From Mycolicibacterium sp. lyk4-40-TYG-92 (GTDB lineage Bacteria > Actinomycetota > Actinomycetes > Mycobacteriales > Mycobacteriaceae), in NCBI RefSeq assembly GCF_030209435.1, contig NZ_JARVRX010000014.1, positions 1-64,000 of the forward strand: 64,000 bases of DNA, read 5' to 3'. The position numbers were made by a program, and so were the translations under genes. Shown here in pieces: positions 24,620-33,295 of the stretch; the first letter of the stretch is position 1, and every line of letters starts with the position of its first letter. The notes beneath the pieces were generated by a model that saw only the letters and a program-made list of their open reading frames with translations, searched no databases and was not told the origin of the DNA.

Positions 24620-24644
24620 GCGGACCCTTGGAAGTTCGTGGTCC
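24620..24644 (-). promoter_or_regulatory. Island 25-bp site, copy D (upstream of the ThuA-like gene)
   Basis: On the minus strand it reads GACCACG, 2 nt, CTTCC, 3 nt, GGTCCG. The outer GGACC and GGTCC are a perfect dyad with 13 nt between. It lies 63 bp before the ThuA-like start, just after the stop of the LuxR-type regulator. Confidence 0.6.
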
Positions 24645-24654
24645 GTGGCGCAGT

Positions 24655-27444
24655 TCAGCTCACGGGGAAGACCGTGCGCAATTGCCGCCGCGACGTGATG
24701 CCGAGCTTGACGAAGACCTTCCGCAGATGCCACTCGACGGTGTGCGTGCTGATGAACAGCTGGGCCCCGATCTCCTGGTTGGTCAGACCGCCGGCGGCCA
24801 GTTCGGCGATCTGGGCCTCTTGGGTTGTCAGCTCGTCACCGGAACTGACCGGCTCCTTGCGGACCTTCTTCCCAGCGGCGATCAGCTCGCGGCGCGTCCG
24901 TTCCGCGAATGCCTCGGCACCCATGCGGTTGAACATCTCGAACGCCGCTCCGAGGTGCTCTCGCGCTGCCACGCGACGGTTCATGCGGCGCAGCCATTCA
25001 CCGTGACACAGATGGGCACGGGCCAGTAGGAAGACGACGCCGGTGCGCCCGAGCCGTTCGACGGCCTCGGTGTACTGCGCATCCGCGTCCTCGTCGGCGG
25101 CCACCAGGGCGCGCGCGTAGGCGAGCGCCCCCAGCCCCCAGTCGGTGCCGCTGGTACCCGCGCGCGCAGCCAGCCGCTGCACGGCCCACTCCGCAGTTCC
25201 CTTGTCCCCCAAACGCGTCGCGGCCTCGACGAGCTCGATCAGGCTCCAGCTGTAGAAGCCCAGATCGTCATACTCGCAACAGTTTCTGGCCGCGGCGAAC
25301 GCTTCGGCGTAGCGCCCGAGTCCGTTGTAGAGGACAGCCGAAAGAAACCCTGTGACGCCGAGTGCCCGGCCTTCGCCACGTGCCGCCGCATCGGCCGCTG
25401 CGGACTCGATGGGGCCGATGGCGTCAGCCGCGATCCCCCGAAATGCCGCGAACGACAGCGAGTGGTACCGCAACGGCGCATAGTCGGTCGCCGCCGAGAT
25501 GACGGCGGCCTCGGCGATAAGCGCTGCCGCCGTGTCGAATTCGCCTGCCAGCAGATGCACGCCGGCCCCGAACGCCAGCGCGGACGGAAGCACGGCCAGG
25601 GCGCCGGCATCGCGCGCCTGGCGAATCGCGGCGGTGGCCAGTAGTCGGTGGATGCCGTCGTCCCAGATCTCGTCGACGGCAGATTCCTGCACGATGGCCA
25701 GTCCCAGCGGCATCCACCGCAGGACCTGGCCGTCGGCGTCCTGTGCGTGCCGGCATATGAGCTCCAGCGCGGCACGCATCTGCTCGGTACCACCGCCGGT
25801 GGTGATGCGGCTGGCCACACCACTCAACAAGAGGTCGACGGGTCGGTCCAGGTCGGTTCCGTGGCCCAGCGCAGCCCCCGCGGCCTCGGCCACCTGTACC
25901 AGCATGTCCGGCCCGCCGAGCCGTCCGGCATACATCGCCGCGGCGAGAGCTTCGAGATACGTCTCTCGGGCGAGGCCGTCATCAAGCGACTCAAGACGTT
26001 TCGCAGCCGCCAGCAACGCCTGGACTGACTCACTGAGCGGCAGCACGCCGGCACCACCGCCACGGCTGCGAGCGAACTGCATCTGGGCCCGCAACCGATC
26101 CACTTGCGCCCGTTGCAGATCCGTCAGTGGCCCGAGTTCGGCGATCGACAGGAGTTCGTACGCCGCGGCCGGAGCCGCCGCGTCGCGTTTGGCCTGTGCC
26201 GCCGCGAGCGCCCTGGCCGCGCGCACTGCCGGGTCTGCAGTGAGCACCGTCGCACGTTCGAGAAAGGCCGCCGCCGCAGCGATGCCGCCCTTGCTCTGGG
26301 CCCGGCCGGCGGATCGCTCCAGGTCCGCGGCCACCGCGTCGTCGGGTCCTGCCGCCGCGTGGGCGAAATGCCACGCCCGACGGTCGGGGTCGTGCCGCGG
26401 ATCGGTGGCCTCGGCCAGCGCCCGGTGGACCGATCGGCGCTCGTTCACATCGGCGGCACGATAGATCGCCGAACGCATCAACGGATGGCCGAACCGCACC
26501 CGCGCGCCGAACTCGATCAGACCCGCCGCCTCGGCCGGCGCCAGCGCACCGACGGACAGCCCCAAAGTCGTTGCGGCCCGCTGGAATAGCGCCGCATCCC
26601 CCACCGGATCGGCAGCAGCGAGGAACAACAGTCGCTGGGCAGCCGGTGGCAGCGCCTCGACGCGCCGCCGGTAGGCGTCCTCGAGCTGAACCATGACGCT
26701 GCGCCCAGCGCCCATGTTCCAGAAACCACCGGCGAGCTCGGCGGCAGAAACACTGCGGGGAATCTCGAGGAGTGCGAGCGGGATCCCCCGTGTCTCGGCG
26801 ACAACGCGGTCGCGCACGCGCTCGTCGACACGCCCCAACAGCACCGAGTCCAGCAGGCCCCTGGCGTCGGCATCCGACAACCTCGTGACCGCCAGTTCCG
26901 GCAGGCTCCGCAGCGCCTGCGCTCCGGCATCGCGGGCCGCGAACAGCAGCACGACGGGCTCGGCGAGGAAGCGCCGCGCGACGAAGGCGAGGGTCTGCAC
27001 CGACACCTCATCGAGCCACTGCGCGTCGTCGACCACACACAACAGCGGCTGGTCCGCCGTCGCGGCGGCCAGCAGGCTCAGCACCGCGAGCCCCACCAGG
27101 AAACGGTCCGGCGCCGCCCCGGCACCGCGGCCGAAGGCCACGTCCAACGCTTCGCGCTGCGGCGTCGGCAGCTCGTCCAGGTGATGCAGCAGCGGCCCGC
27201 ACAGCTGCTGCAGGCCCGCGTATGCCAGCTCCATATCGGATTCGACGCCCGTCACCTGGACACAGCGAAATCCGCCAGCGGCGTCGACGGCATGCCGCAG
27301 CAGCGCGGTCTTCCCGATTCCCGCCTCGCCGCGCAGGACCAGCACCTGGCTGCTGCCCGACCGTGCGGCCGACAGCAGACCGCGCAGCGTCGTGATCTCT
27401 TTGTCGCGGCCGCGCAAGACCGGCCCGCGATCCTGGCTCGACAT
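24655..27444 (-). CDS. Large ATP-binding LuxR-family (LAL) transcriptional regulator
   Basis: A 929-residue regulator. The N-terminal AAA/NACHT-like ATPase has Walker A GEAGIGKT near residue 40 and Walker B LLCVVDDAQWLDE near 140. A long helical, Ala-rich TPR/MalT-like sensor region follows. The C-terminal LuxR helix-turn-helix is LTTQEAQIAELAAGGLTNQE to VEWHLRKVFVKLGITSRRQL, at about residues 865-925. Proteins of this class activate catabolic operons after binding an inducer. The nearby 25-bp sites are candidates for its targets. I chose ATG 27444; two GTGs lie just upstream. Confidence 0.85.
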   Translation of the reverse strand: MSSQDRGPVLRGRDKEITTLRGLLSAARSGSSQVLVLRGEAGIGKTALLRHAVDAAGGFRCVQVTGVESDMELAYAGLQQLCGPLLHHLDELPTPQREALDVAFGRGAGAAPDRFLVGLAVLSLLAAATADQPLLCVVDDAQWLDEVSVQTLAFVARRFLAEPVVLLFAARDAGAQALRSLPELAVTRLSDADARGLLDSVLLGRVDERVRDRVVAETRGIPLALLEIPRSVSAAELAGGFWNMGAGRSVMVQLEDAYRRRVEALPPAAQRLLFLAAADPVGDAALFQRAATTLGLSVGALAPAEAAGLIEFGARVRFGHPLMRSAIYRAADVNERRSVHRALAEATDPRHDPDRRAWHFAHAAAGPDDAVAADLERSAGRAQSKGGIAAAAAFLERATVLTADPAVRAARALAAAQAKRDAAAPAAAYELLSIAELGPLTDLQRAQVDRLRAQMQFARSRGGGAGVLPLSESVQALLAAAKRLESLDDGLARETYLEALAAAMYAGRLGGPDMLVQVAEAAGAALGHGTDLDRPVDLLLSGVASRITTGGGTEQMRAALELICRHAQDADGQVLRWMPLGLAIVQESAVDEIWDDGIHRLLATAAIRQARDAGALAVLPSALAFGAGVHLLAGEFDTAAALIAEAAVISAATDYAPLRYHSLSFAAFRGIAADAIGPIESAAADAAARGEGRALGVTGFLSAVLYNGLGRYAEAFAAARNCCEYDDLGFYSWSLIELVEAATRLGDKGTAEWAVQRLAARAGTSGTDWGLGALAYARALVAADEDADAQYTEAVERLGRTGVVFLLARAHLCHGEWLRRMNRRVAAREHLGAAFEMFNRMGAEAFAERTRRELIAAGKKVRKEPVSSGDELTTQEAQIAELAAGGLTNQEIGAQLFISTHTVEWHLRKVFVKLGITSRRQLRTVFPVS

Positions 27445-27488
27445 CGGCACCACCGTATCTAGTTGCTGTCAGTAGTCATCCCCGGACA

Positions 27489-27526
27489 CGAAAGTGCCCC
27501 AAAACCGAGGTTTTGGGGCACTTTCG
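27489..27526. terminator. Terminator downstream of etfA
   Basis: CGAAAGTGCCCCAAAACC (27489-27506) pairs perfectly with 27509-27526, giving an 18-bp stem around GA, so in practice a 4-nt loop. It lies between the etfA stop at 27548 and the start of the LuxR gene, and would end etfBA transcription on the minus strand. A T-tract is lacking, which is common in mycobacteria. Confidence 0.85.
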
Positions 27527-27547
27527 CTTCTGCTCACGCAGAGAAAA

Positions 27548-28504
27548 CTAGCCCTTGCGAGCCTTGATGGCGTCGGTCAGCTGCGGGGCGACCTGGAACA
27601 GGTCACCCACGATGCCGAGGTCGGCGATCTCGAAGATCGGGGCCTCTTCGTCCTTGTTGACCGCGACGATGGTCTTGGACGTCTGCATGCCGGCGCGGTG
27701 CTGGATGGCGCCCGAGATGCCCAGGGCGATGTACAGCTGCGGGGCGACGGTCTTACCGGTCTGGCCGACCTGGAACTGACCGCCGTAGTAGCCCGAGTCG
27801 ACCGCGGCACGCGAAGCACCGACGGCACCGCCGAGCGAGTCGGCCAGGGCCTCGACGACCGCGAAGTTGTCGGCGCTGCCGACACCACGGCCACCGGCGA
27901 CCACGACGCTGGCCTCGGTGAGCTCCGGACGGTCACCGGCGACGGCCGGTTCGCGCTTGGTGATCTTGGTGGCGTTCTCGGCCTGGGCCGGAACCTCGAC
28001 GTTGACGACCTCACCGGCGCCGTCGGCGGCTTCAGCTTCAATGGCACCCGGACGGACCGCGATCACCGGGAGCACGTCGTTGGCCTGCGCCTCGACGGTG
28101 TAGGCGCCACCGAAGATGCTGTGGACGCCGATGCCACCGGCCTTGACGTCGACGACGTCGACCAGCAGGCCGGCACCCAGGCGGGCGGCCAGCCGACCGG
28201 CGACCTCTTTGCCCTCGGTGCTGGCGACGGTCAGAACCGCGGCGGGGCCGGCCGATTCGACGAGAGCCTCCAGCACGTCGACGGTCGGGGTGACCAGGAA
28301 GTTGGCCGCGTCGGCCGACTCGGCGACGTAGATCTTGGCCGCACCGGCGGCCTTGAGGGCGTCGGTCAGCGGCGCGGCGGTGCCGGGGGCACCCACCACT
28401 ACTGCCGACGGCTCACCGAGCACACGGGCAGCGGTGATCAGTTCGGTGCTCACCTTCTTGAGGGCACCATCGGCGTGCTCGACGAGCACAAGTACTTCAG
28501 CCAT
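27548..28504 (-). CDS. etfA: Electron transfer flavoprotein alpha subunit
   Basis: A 318-residue ETF alpha subunit (FixB, Rv3028c). The C-terminal FAD domain is clear: GRGVGSADNFAVVEALAD, GASRAAVDSGYYGGQFQVGQTGKTVAPQLYIALGISGAIQH and NKDEEAPIFEIADLGIVGD. With EtfB it carries electrons from acyl-CoA dehydrogenases to the membrane EtfD-type oxidoreductase and hence the quinone pool. It lies 46 bp downstream of etfB and is followed by a strong terminator. Confidence 0.95.
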   Translation of the reverse strand: MAEVLVLVEHADGALKKVSTELITAARVLGEPSAVVVGAPGTAAPLTDALKAAGAAKIYVAESADAANFLVTPTVDVLEALVESAGPAAVLTVASTEGKEVAGRLAARLGAGLLVDVVDVKAGGIGVHSIFGGAYTVEAQANDVLPVIAVRPGAIEAEAADGAGEVVNVEVPAQAENATKITKREPAVAGDRPELTEASVVVAGGRGVGSADNFAVVEALADSLGGAVGASRAAVDSGYYGGQFQVGQTGKTVAPQLYIALGISGAIQHRAGMQTSKTIVAVNKDEEAPIFEIADLGIVGDLFQVAPQLTDAIKARKG

Positions 28505-28550
28505 GCGTATTTGCCTCTGTGTCTTTCTGGAAGTTTCGGTGTGGTGGGGG

Positions 28551-29351
28551 CTAGATCAGCTTCTGACCAACGAGGTACTCGGCGATCTTGTTGCCGCCCT
28601 CGCCCTCGTCGGCGATCTTCTCGCCCGCGGCCTTGGCCGGCTTCGGCGTCGACGACAGCACCTTGCTGCTGGCGTTGGCGACACCGACCTCGTCGGCCTC
28701 GACACCGATCTCGGCCAGCGTCAGCACGGTGACCGGCTTCTTCTTGGCGGCCATGATGCCCTTGAACGACGGGAAGCGGGCCTCGCCGATGCGCTCGTTG
28801 ACGCTCACGACGGCCGGCAGGGTGGCCTCCAGGCCGAAGACGCCCTCGTCGGTCTCGCGCTCGCCGGTGACCTTGCCGCCCTCGACGGAGATGCTGCGCA
28901 GGGAGGTCAGCTGCGGCAGGCCCAGCAGCTCGGCGATGACGGCCGGAACCGCGCCACCGACGCCGTCGGTGGACTCGTTGCCACCGATGACCAGCTCGGC
29001 ACCCTCGATGGTGCCCAGCGCGCGGGCCAGGGTCCAACCGGTCTGGACGATGTCCGAGCCCTTGAGCTGGTCGTCCTTCACGTGCACCGCGTTGTCGGCG
29101 CCCATGGACAGAGCCTTGCGGATGGCCTCGGTGGCCCGCTCCGGTCCGACGGTCAGCACGGTGACGGTGCCGGCGCCGCCGGCGGCCTCTTCCTTCTCCT
29201 TGATCTGCAGCGCGGCCTCGACGGCGCGCTCGTTGATCTCGTCGAGCACCGCGTCCGCGGACTCGCGGTCGAGGGTGAAGTCGCCGTCGTTGAGCTTGCG
29301 CTCCGACTCATAGTCAGGGACCTGTTTGATCAGGACCACGATGTTCGTCAT
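28551..29351 (-). CDS. etfB: Electron transfer flavoprotein beta subunit
   Basis: A 266-residue ETF beta subunit (FixA, Rv3029c). It starts MTNIVVLIKQVPDYESERKL, with the AMP-binding and recognition-loop region around VLTVGPERATEAIRKALSMGADNAVHV and the family signature in FGLEATLPAVVSVNERIGEARFPSFKGIMAAKKKP. It forms a heterodimer with EtfA for beta-oxidation electron transfer. It is the first gene of the etfBA operon, divergent from the MGLP cluster, with a dyad in the shared upstream region. Confidence 0.95.
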   Translation of the reverse strand: MTNIVVLIKQVPDYESERKLNDGDFTLDRESADAVLDEINERAVEAALQIKEKEEAAGGAGTVTVLTVGPERATEAIRKALSMGADNAVHVKDDQLKGSDIVQTGWTLARALGTIEGAELVIGGNESTDGVGGAVPAVIAELLGLPQLTSLRSISVEGGKVTGERETDEGVFGLEATLPAVVSVNERIGEARFPSFKGIMAAKKKPVTVLTLAEIGVEADEVGVANASSKVLSSTPKPAKAAGEKIADEGEGGNKIAEYLVGQKLI

Positions 29352-29422
29352 GGGTGTGGTTCGTCCTCCTCGATGAGGCCGGCGGTCGGCCTGGCATTCA
29401 CGATTAACGCAACGACCAACAT

Positions 29423-29438
29423 GTTACTACTCGGTAAC
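29423..29438. promoter_or_regulatory. Dyad in the etfB/methyltransferase divergent region
   Basis: GTTACTACTCGGTAAC has GTTAC/GTAAC arms around 6 nt and is 72 bp upstream of the etfB start, in the most AT-rich part of the 264-bp gap. TetR- or FadR-type operators of fatty acid genes have this look. A related GTTACC/GGTAAC pair occurs upstream of adhC. Confidence 0.4.
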
Positions 29439-29615
29439 TTATGTGGCATGGCGCAGGAACACCATAGCTGGTCGAACGCGGCCCGAGGATGCCGCCTTTT
29501 GTTTTCTTGACCACACTTGAAGGGGTTCGGCAGCATGGCAGAACCAGCAGGTGGGACGGCCCAACCGATCGGGCCTGGGAATTCATGGACCACTCTGAGC
29601 TAGCCTGCCTATCTA

Positions 29616-30416
29616 ATGAGCACTTTTCCCGAAACCCAGCCGGACAGCCACGCGCAGTCAGTGCCAGTCATGCCACTGACCGGTGAGCGCACGGTCCCGG
29701 ACCTGGCGGAGGAGAACTACTGGTTCCGGCGCCACGAGGTCGTGTACCGGCGACTGGTCGAACGCTGCCGTGACCGCGACGTGCTGGAGGCCGGAGCCGG
29801 CGAAGGCTACGGCGCCGACCTCATCGCCGATGTCGCGCGCCGGGTGATCGGGCTGGACTACGACGAGTCCTCGGTGGCGCACATCCGCGCGCGCTACCCG
29901 AGGGTCGAGATGCTGCACGGCAACCTGGCCGCGCTGCCGCTGCCCGACGCCTCGGTCGACATCGTGGTCAACTTCCAGGTGATCGAACACCTTTGGGACC
30001 AAGGACAATTCGTCGCCGAGTGCCTGCGGGTGCTGCGACCGGGTGGCGTGCTGCTGATGTCCACGCCCAACCGGATCACCTTCACCCCCGGCAGCGACAC
30101 CCCGCTGAACCCGTTCCACACCCGGGAACTGAACGCCGCCGAGATGACGGAACTGCTGACCGAGCAGGGTTTCGTCATGGAGGCCATGCTCGGCGTCTAT
30201 CACGGCGCCGGGCTGCGTGAGCTCGACGCCCGGCACGGCGGGTCCATCATCCAGGCCCAGATCGACCGCGCCGTGGCCGACGCGCCCTGGCCCGCAGATC
30301 TGCTCGCCGACGTCGCCGCGGTGACGATCGACGACTTCGATCTGCTGAACGCCGACGCCGCCGGTGTCGATATCGACGACAGCCTCGACCTGGTGGCAAT
30401 CGCGGTGCGGCCGTGA
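29616..30416 (+). CDS. SAM-dependent methyltransferase of the MGLP cluster, Rv3030 type
   Basis: A 266-residue class I methyltransferase. Motif I is VLEAGAGEGYGADLI near residue 52, then VIGLDYDES, a PDASVDIVVNFQVIEHLWDQ acceptor loop, and LRPGGVLLMSTPNR. Its M. tuberculosis counterpart, Rv3030, is proposed to O-methylate glucose units of methylglucose lipopolysaccharide. It overlaps the GH57 gene by 4 bp (GTGA), beginning the conserved Rv3030-Rv3031-Rv3032 operon. Confidence 0.88.
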   Translation: MSTFPETQPDSHAQSVPVMPLTGERTVPDLAEENYWFRRHEVVYRRLVERCRDRDVLEAGAGEGYGADLIADVARRVIGLDYDESSVAHIRARYPRVEMLHGNLAALPLPDASVDIVVNFQVIEHLWDQGQFVAECLRVLRPGGVLLMSTPNRITFTPGSDTPLNPFHTRELNAAEMTELLTEQGFVMEAMLGVYHGAGLRELDARHGGSIIQAQIDRAVADAPWPADLLADVAAVTIDDFDLLNADAAGVDIDDSLDLVAIAVRP

Positions 30417-31978
30417 GTGATTCATCGACCGCACCAGTACCGGGGATGTTCACCCTGGTGCTGCACACGCACCTGCCGTGGCTGGCGCACCATGGCCGCT
30501 GGCCCGTCGGCGAAGAGTGGCTGTACCAGTCGTGGGCAACGGCCTACCTGCCTCTGACGCGCGTGCTGCGCGAGCTGGCCGAGGAAGGTCGCGGCCACCT
30601 GCTGACCCTGGGCATGACGCCCGTCGTCACCGCTCAGCTCGACGATCCGTACTGCCTGGCCGGCATGCAGCAGTGGCTGTCCAACTGGCAGCTGCGCGCG
30701 CTGGAGGCGACGACTGTCCGCGACGGCGGCGGCGCACCCGAGACCTTCAACTCACCGGAAGCGTTACGCGCCTTCGGTGTTCACGAGCACCAGCAGGCCG
30801 GCGCGGCACTCGCCGAGTTCGCCGACCACTGGCAGCACGGCGGCAGCCCGGTCCTGCGGCAGCTCATCGGCGCGGGCACCATCGAACTTCTCGGCGGGCC
30901 GCTGTCGCATCCGTTCCAGCCGCTGCTCAACCCGCGGCTGCGCGAGTTCGCACTGCGCGAGGGCCTGGCCGACGCCGGCGCCCGCTTCGCGCACACCCCG
31001 GGCGGCATCTGGGCACCGGAATGCGCCTATGCCCCCGGTATGGAAACCGGCTACGCGGCCGCCGGCGTCACCCACTTCATGGTCGACGGCCCGTCGCTGC
31101 ACGGCGACACCGCCCTCGGCCGCCCCGTGGGTGAGTCGGACGTCGTCGCCTTCGGCCGTGACCTGCAGGTCAGTTACCGCGTGTGGTCCCCCAAGTCCGG
31201 CTATCCGGGGCACCCGGCCTACCGCGACTTCCACACCTACGACCACCTCACCGGCCTCAAGCCGGCGCGGGTCACCGGCCGCACCATCCCGTCGGAGTCG
31301 AAGGCCCCCTACGAGCCCGAACGAGCCACCGCCGCCATCGACGCACACGTCACGGATTTCGTGAACACGGTGCGGCGCCGGCTGATCTCGGAGTCCGAGC
31401 GCGCCGGGCGCCCGGCGCACGTCGTCGCCGCGTTCGACACCGAACTGTTCGGGCACTGGTGGCATGAGGGACCGGAGTGGCTGGGGCGGGTATTGCGGGC
31501 GCTGCCGGCCGCGGGCGTCCAGGTCGGCACCCTGTCGGATGCGATCAACAGGGGCTTCGTCGGCTCCCCCGTCGAACTGCCGCCCAGTTCCTGGGGCTCG
31601 GGCAAGGACTGGCAGGTCTGGTCCGGCGAGCAGGTCGCCGACTTCGTGACACTCAACACCGAGGTCGTCGATACCGCGCTGACCACGGTGGACAAGGCCC
31701 TGGCGCAGGATTCGGCCTACCCGGCGCGGGACCGCGTCGCCGATCAGATCCTGCGGGAAGCCCTGCTGACCGTCTCGAGCGACTGGCCGTTCATGGTGAG
31801 CAAAGACACCGCGGCGGAATATGCTCGCTATCGCGCGCACCTGCACGCGCACGCCACCCGGGAGATCGCCGGTGCCCTTGCGTCTGGACGGCGCGATCAG
31901 GCCCAGAAGCTCGCGGAAGGTTGGAATCGCGCCGACGGACTGTTCGGCGCCCTGGACGCGCGGAGGTTGCCGCGATGA
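30413..31978 (+). CDS. GH57 family alpha-glucan branching enzyme, Rv3031 type
   Basis: A 521-residue glycoside hydrolase family 57 protein. It starts with HTHLPWLAHHGRWPVGEEWLYQSW; the catalytic Glu is in GIWAPECAYAPG near residue 202 and the Asp in AAFDTELFGHWWHEGP near residue 345. DUF1957-type helical C-terminus is present. Rv3031 is regarded as the branching enzyme for MGLP (and possibly glycogen) precursors. The GTG start overlaps the methyltransferase stop, and the GT4 gene follows after 28 bp. Confidence 0.92.
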   Translation: MSDSSTAPVPGMFTLVLHTHLPWLAHHGRWPVGEEWLYQSWATAYLPLTRVLRELAEEGRGHLLTLGMTPVVTAQLDDPYCLAGMQQWLSNWQLRALEATTVRDGGGAPETFNSPEALRAFGVHEHQQAGAALAEFADHWQHGGSPVLRQLIGAGTIELLGGPLSHPFQPLLNPRLREFALREGLADAGARFAHTPGGIWAPECAYAPGMETGYAAAGVTHFMVDGPSLHGDTALGRPVGESDVVAFGRDLQVSYRVWSPKSGYPGHPAYRDFHTYDHLTGLKPARVTGRTIPSESKAPYEPERATAAIDAHVTDFVNTVRRRLISESERAGRPAHVVAAFDTELFGHWWHEGPEWLGRVLRALPAAGVQVGTLSDAINRGFVGSPVELPPSSWGSGKDWQVWSGEQVADFVTLNTEVVDTALTTVDKALAQDSAYPARDRVADQILREALLTVSSDWPFMVSKDTAAEYARYRAHLHAHATREIAGALASGRRDQAQKLAEGWNRADGLFGALDARRLPR

Positions 31979-32006
31979 GCACTCGCGCGAAGAGCAGAAG
32001 GCACCG

Positions 32007-33236
32007 ATGAAAATCCTCATGGTCTCGTGGGAGTACCCACCCGTGGTGATCGGTGGCCTCGGACGCCACGTCCACCATCTGGCTGTCGAATTGGCCGCCG
32101 TCGGCCACGAGGTCGTGGTGCTGTGCCGCCGACCCGCCGACACCGACCCGAGCACGCACCCAACCACCAACGAGGTGCACGAAGGCGTGTGGGTGATCTC
32201 CGCGGCCCTCGACCCGAACGAGTTCAAATTCGGCACCGACATGATGGCCTGGACACTGGCCATGGGGCACGCCATGATTCGCGCCGGACTGAGCCTGCGC
32301 GACTGGACCCCGGACGTCGTGCACGCCCACGACTGGCTGGTCGCCCACCCCGCCGTGACCCTGGCCGAGTTCTTCGATGTGCCACTGGTCTCGACGATCC
32401 ACGCCACCGAGGCCGGCCGGCATTCGGGCTGGCTCTCCGGCCCGGTGAGCCGCCAGGTGCACTCGCTGGAATCGTGGCTCGTGCACGAGTCCGACTCGCT
32501 CATCACCTGCTCGGTGTCCATGGGCGAGGAGATCACCGAGCTGTTCGGACCCGAGCTGCCCGACGTGAGCGTGATCTGCAACGGCATCGACACCGCCGGC
32601 TGGCCGTTTGCGATGCGGCGCGAGCATGACGGCCCGGCCGAGCTGCTGTTCGTCGGCCGGCTCGAGTACGAGAAGGGCGTGCACGACGTCATCGCCGCCC
32701 TGCCCCGAATCCGCCGGACCCACCCCGGCACCACGCTGACCATCGCGGGCGACGGCACCCAGTACGACTGGCTGGTCGAGGAAGCCCGCAAGGCCAAGGT
32801 CAGCAAGGTGACGAATTTTGTTGGCCGCGTTGACCATTCAGGTCTGCTGGAACTGCTGCACCGGGCCGACGCCGCGGTCCTGCCGAGCCATTACGAACCG
32901 TTCGGCATCGTCGCGCTGGAAGCCGCCGCGGCCGGTACGCCACTGGTGACCTCCAACGTCGGCGGGCTCGGTGAAGCGGTGATCAACGGCAAGACGGGTG
33001 TCTCCTGTCCGCCGCGCAACGTCGGCGCGCTGGCGTCCGCGGTCCGCAAGGTGCTCGACGACCCCGCGGGCGCGCAGCAGCGCGCCCTCGCCGCGCGCGA
33101 CCGGTTGAACCACGACTTCTCGTGGCAGCACGTTGCCGCCGAGACCTCGGACGTCTACCTGGCCGCCAAACGTGGCGAGCGCCTGCCGCACGCGCGTCGT
33201 CCCATCGTCGAACGGCCGCTGCCCGACCGCGGCTGA
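32007..33236 (+). CDS. GT4 alpha-1,4-glucosyltransferase, Rv3032 type
   Basis: A 409-residue GT-B glycosyltransferase. The N-terminal sugar-acceptor domain has MVSWEYPPVVIGGLGRHVHHLA and HAHDWLV; the donor domain has FVGRLEYEKGVHDVI and the Ex7E motif SHYEPFGIVALEAAAAG near residue 300. It resembles glycogen synthase. M. tuberculosis Rv3032 elongates the alpha-1,4-glucan chain of MGLP and contributes to glycogen. The ATG at 32007 is preceded by AGAAGG. Convergent and tandem neighbours confirm the backbone position. Confidence 0.92.
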   Translation: MKILMVSWEYPPVVIGGLGRHVHHLAVELAAVGHEVVVLCRRPADTDPSTHPTTNEVHEGVWVISAALDPNEFKFGTDMMAWTLAMGHAMIRAGLSLRDWTPDVVHAHDWLVAHPAVTLAEFFDVPLVSTIHATEAGRHSGWLSGPVSRQVHSLESWLVHESDSLITCSVSMGEEITELFGPELPDVSVICNGIDTAGWPFAMRREHDGPAELLFVGRLEYEKGVHDVIAALPRIRRTHPGTTLTIAGDGTQYDWLVEEARKAKVSKVTNFVGRVDHSGLLELLHRADAAVLPSHYEPFGIVALEAAAAGTPLVTSNVGGLGEAVINGKTGVSCPPRNVGALASAVRKVLDDPAGAQQRALAARDRLNHDFSWQHVAAETSDVYLAAKRGERLPHARRPIVERPLPDRG

Positions 33237-33259
33237 GGTTTCTCGCGAGCTGATCCGGC

Positions 33260-33295
33260 TTGACGGATATACCCCCCGGGGGTACAAACGGCAGA
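33260..33295 (+). promoter_or_regulatory. mmcO promoter with overlapping copper-type (RicR/CsoR-like) operator
   Basis: TTGACG (33260-33265) and TACAAA (33283-33288) have 17-bp spacing. Between them TACCCCC-C-GGGGGTA (33270-33284) is a perfect dyad about one centre base, fitting the TACCC...GGTA box of the mycobacterial copper repressor RicR. The predicted transcription start falls at about 33295-33296, the GTG itself, so the mRNA is probably leaderless. Copper would relieve repression. Repressor identity is inferred. Confidence 0.7.

Noticed and set aside
31975..32010. 11-codon frame MSTRAKSRRHR between the GH57 and GT4 genes
   Set aside because: It overlaps the GH57 stop and GT4 start neatly, but so short a frame in this spacing can arise by chance. 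Kept only as a possible coupling peptide.
30764..32806. 680-residue minus-strand open frame
   Set aside because: Antisense shadow across the GH57 and GT4 genes, both of which have clear catalytic motifs on the plus strand.
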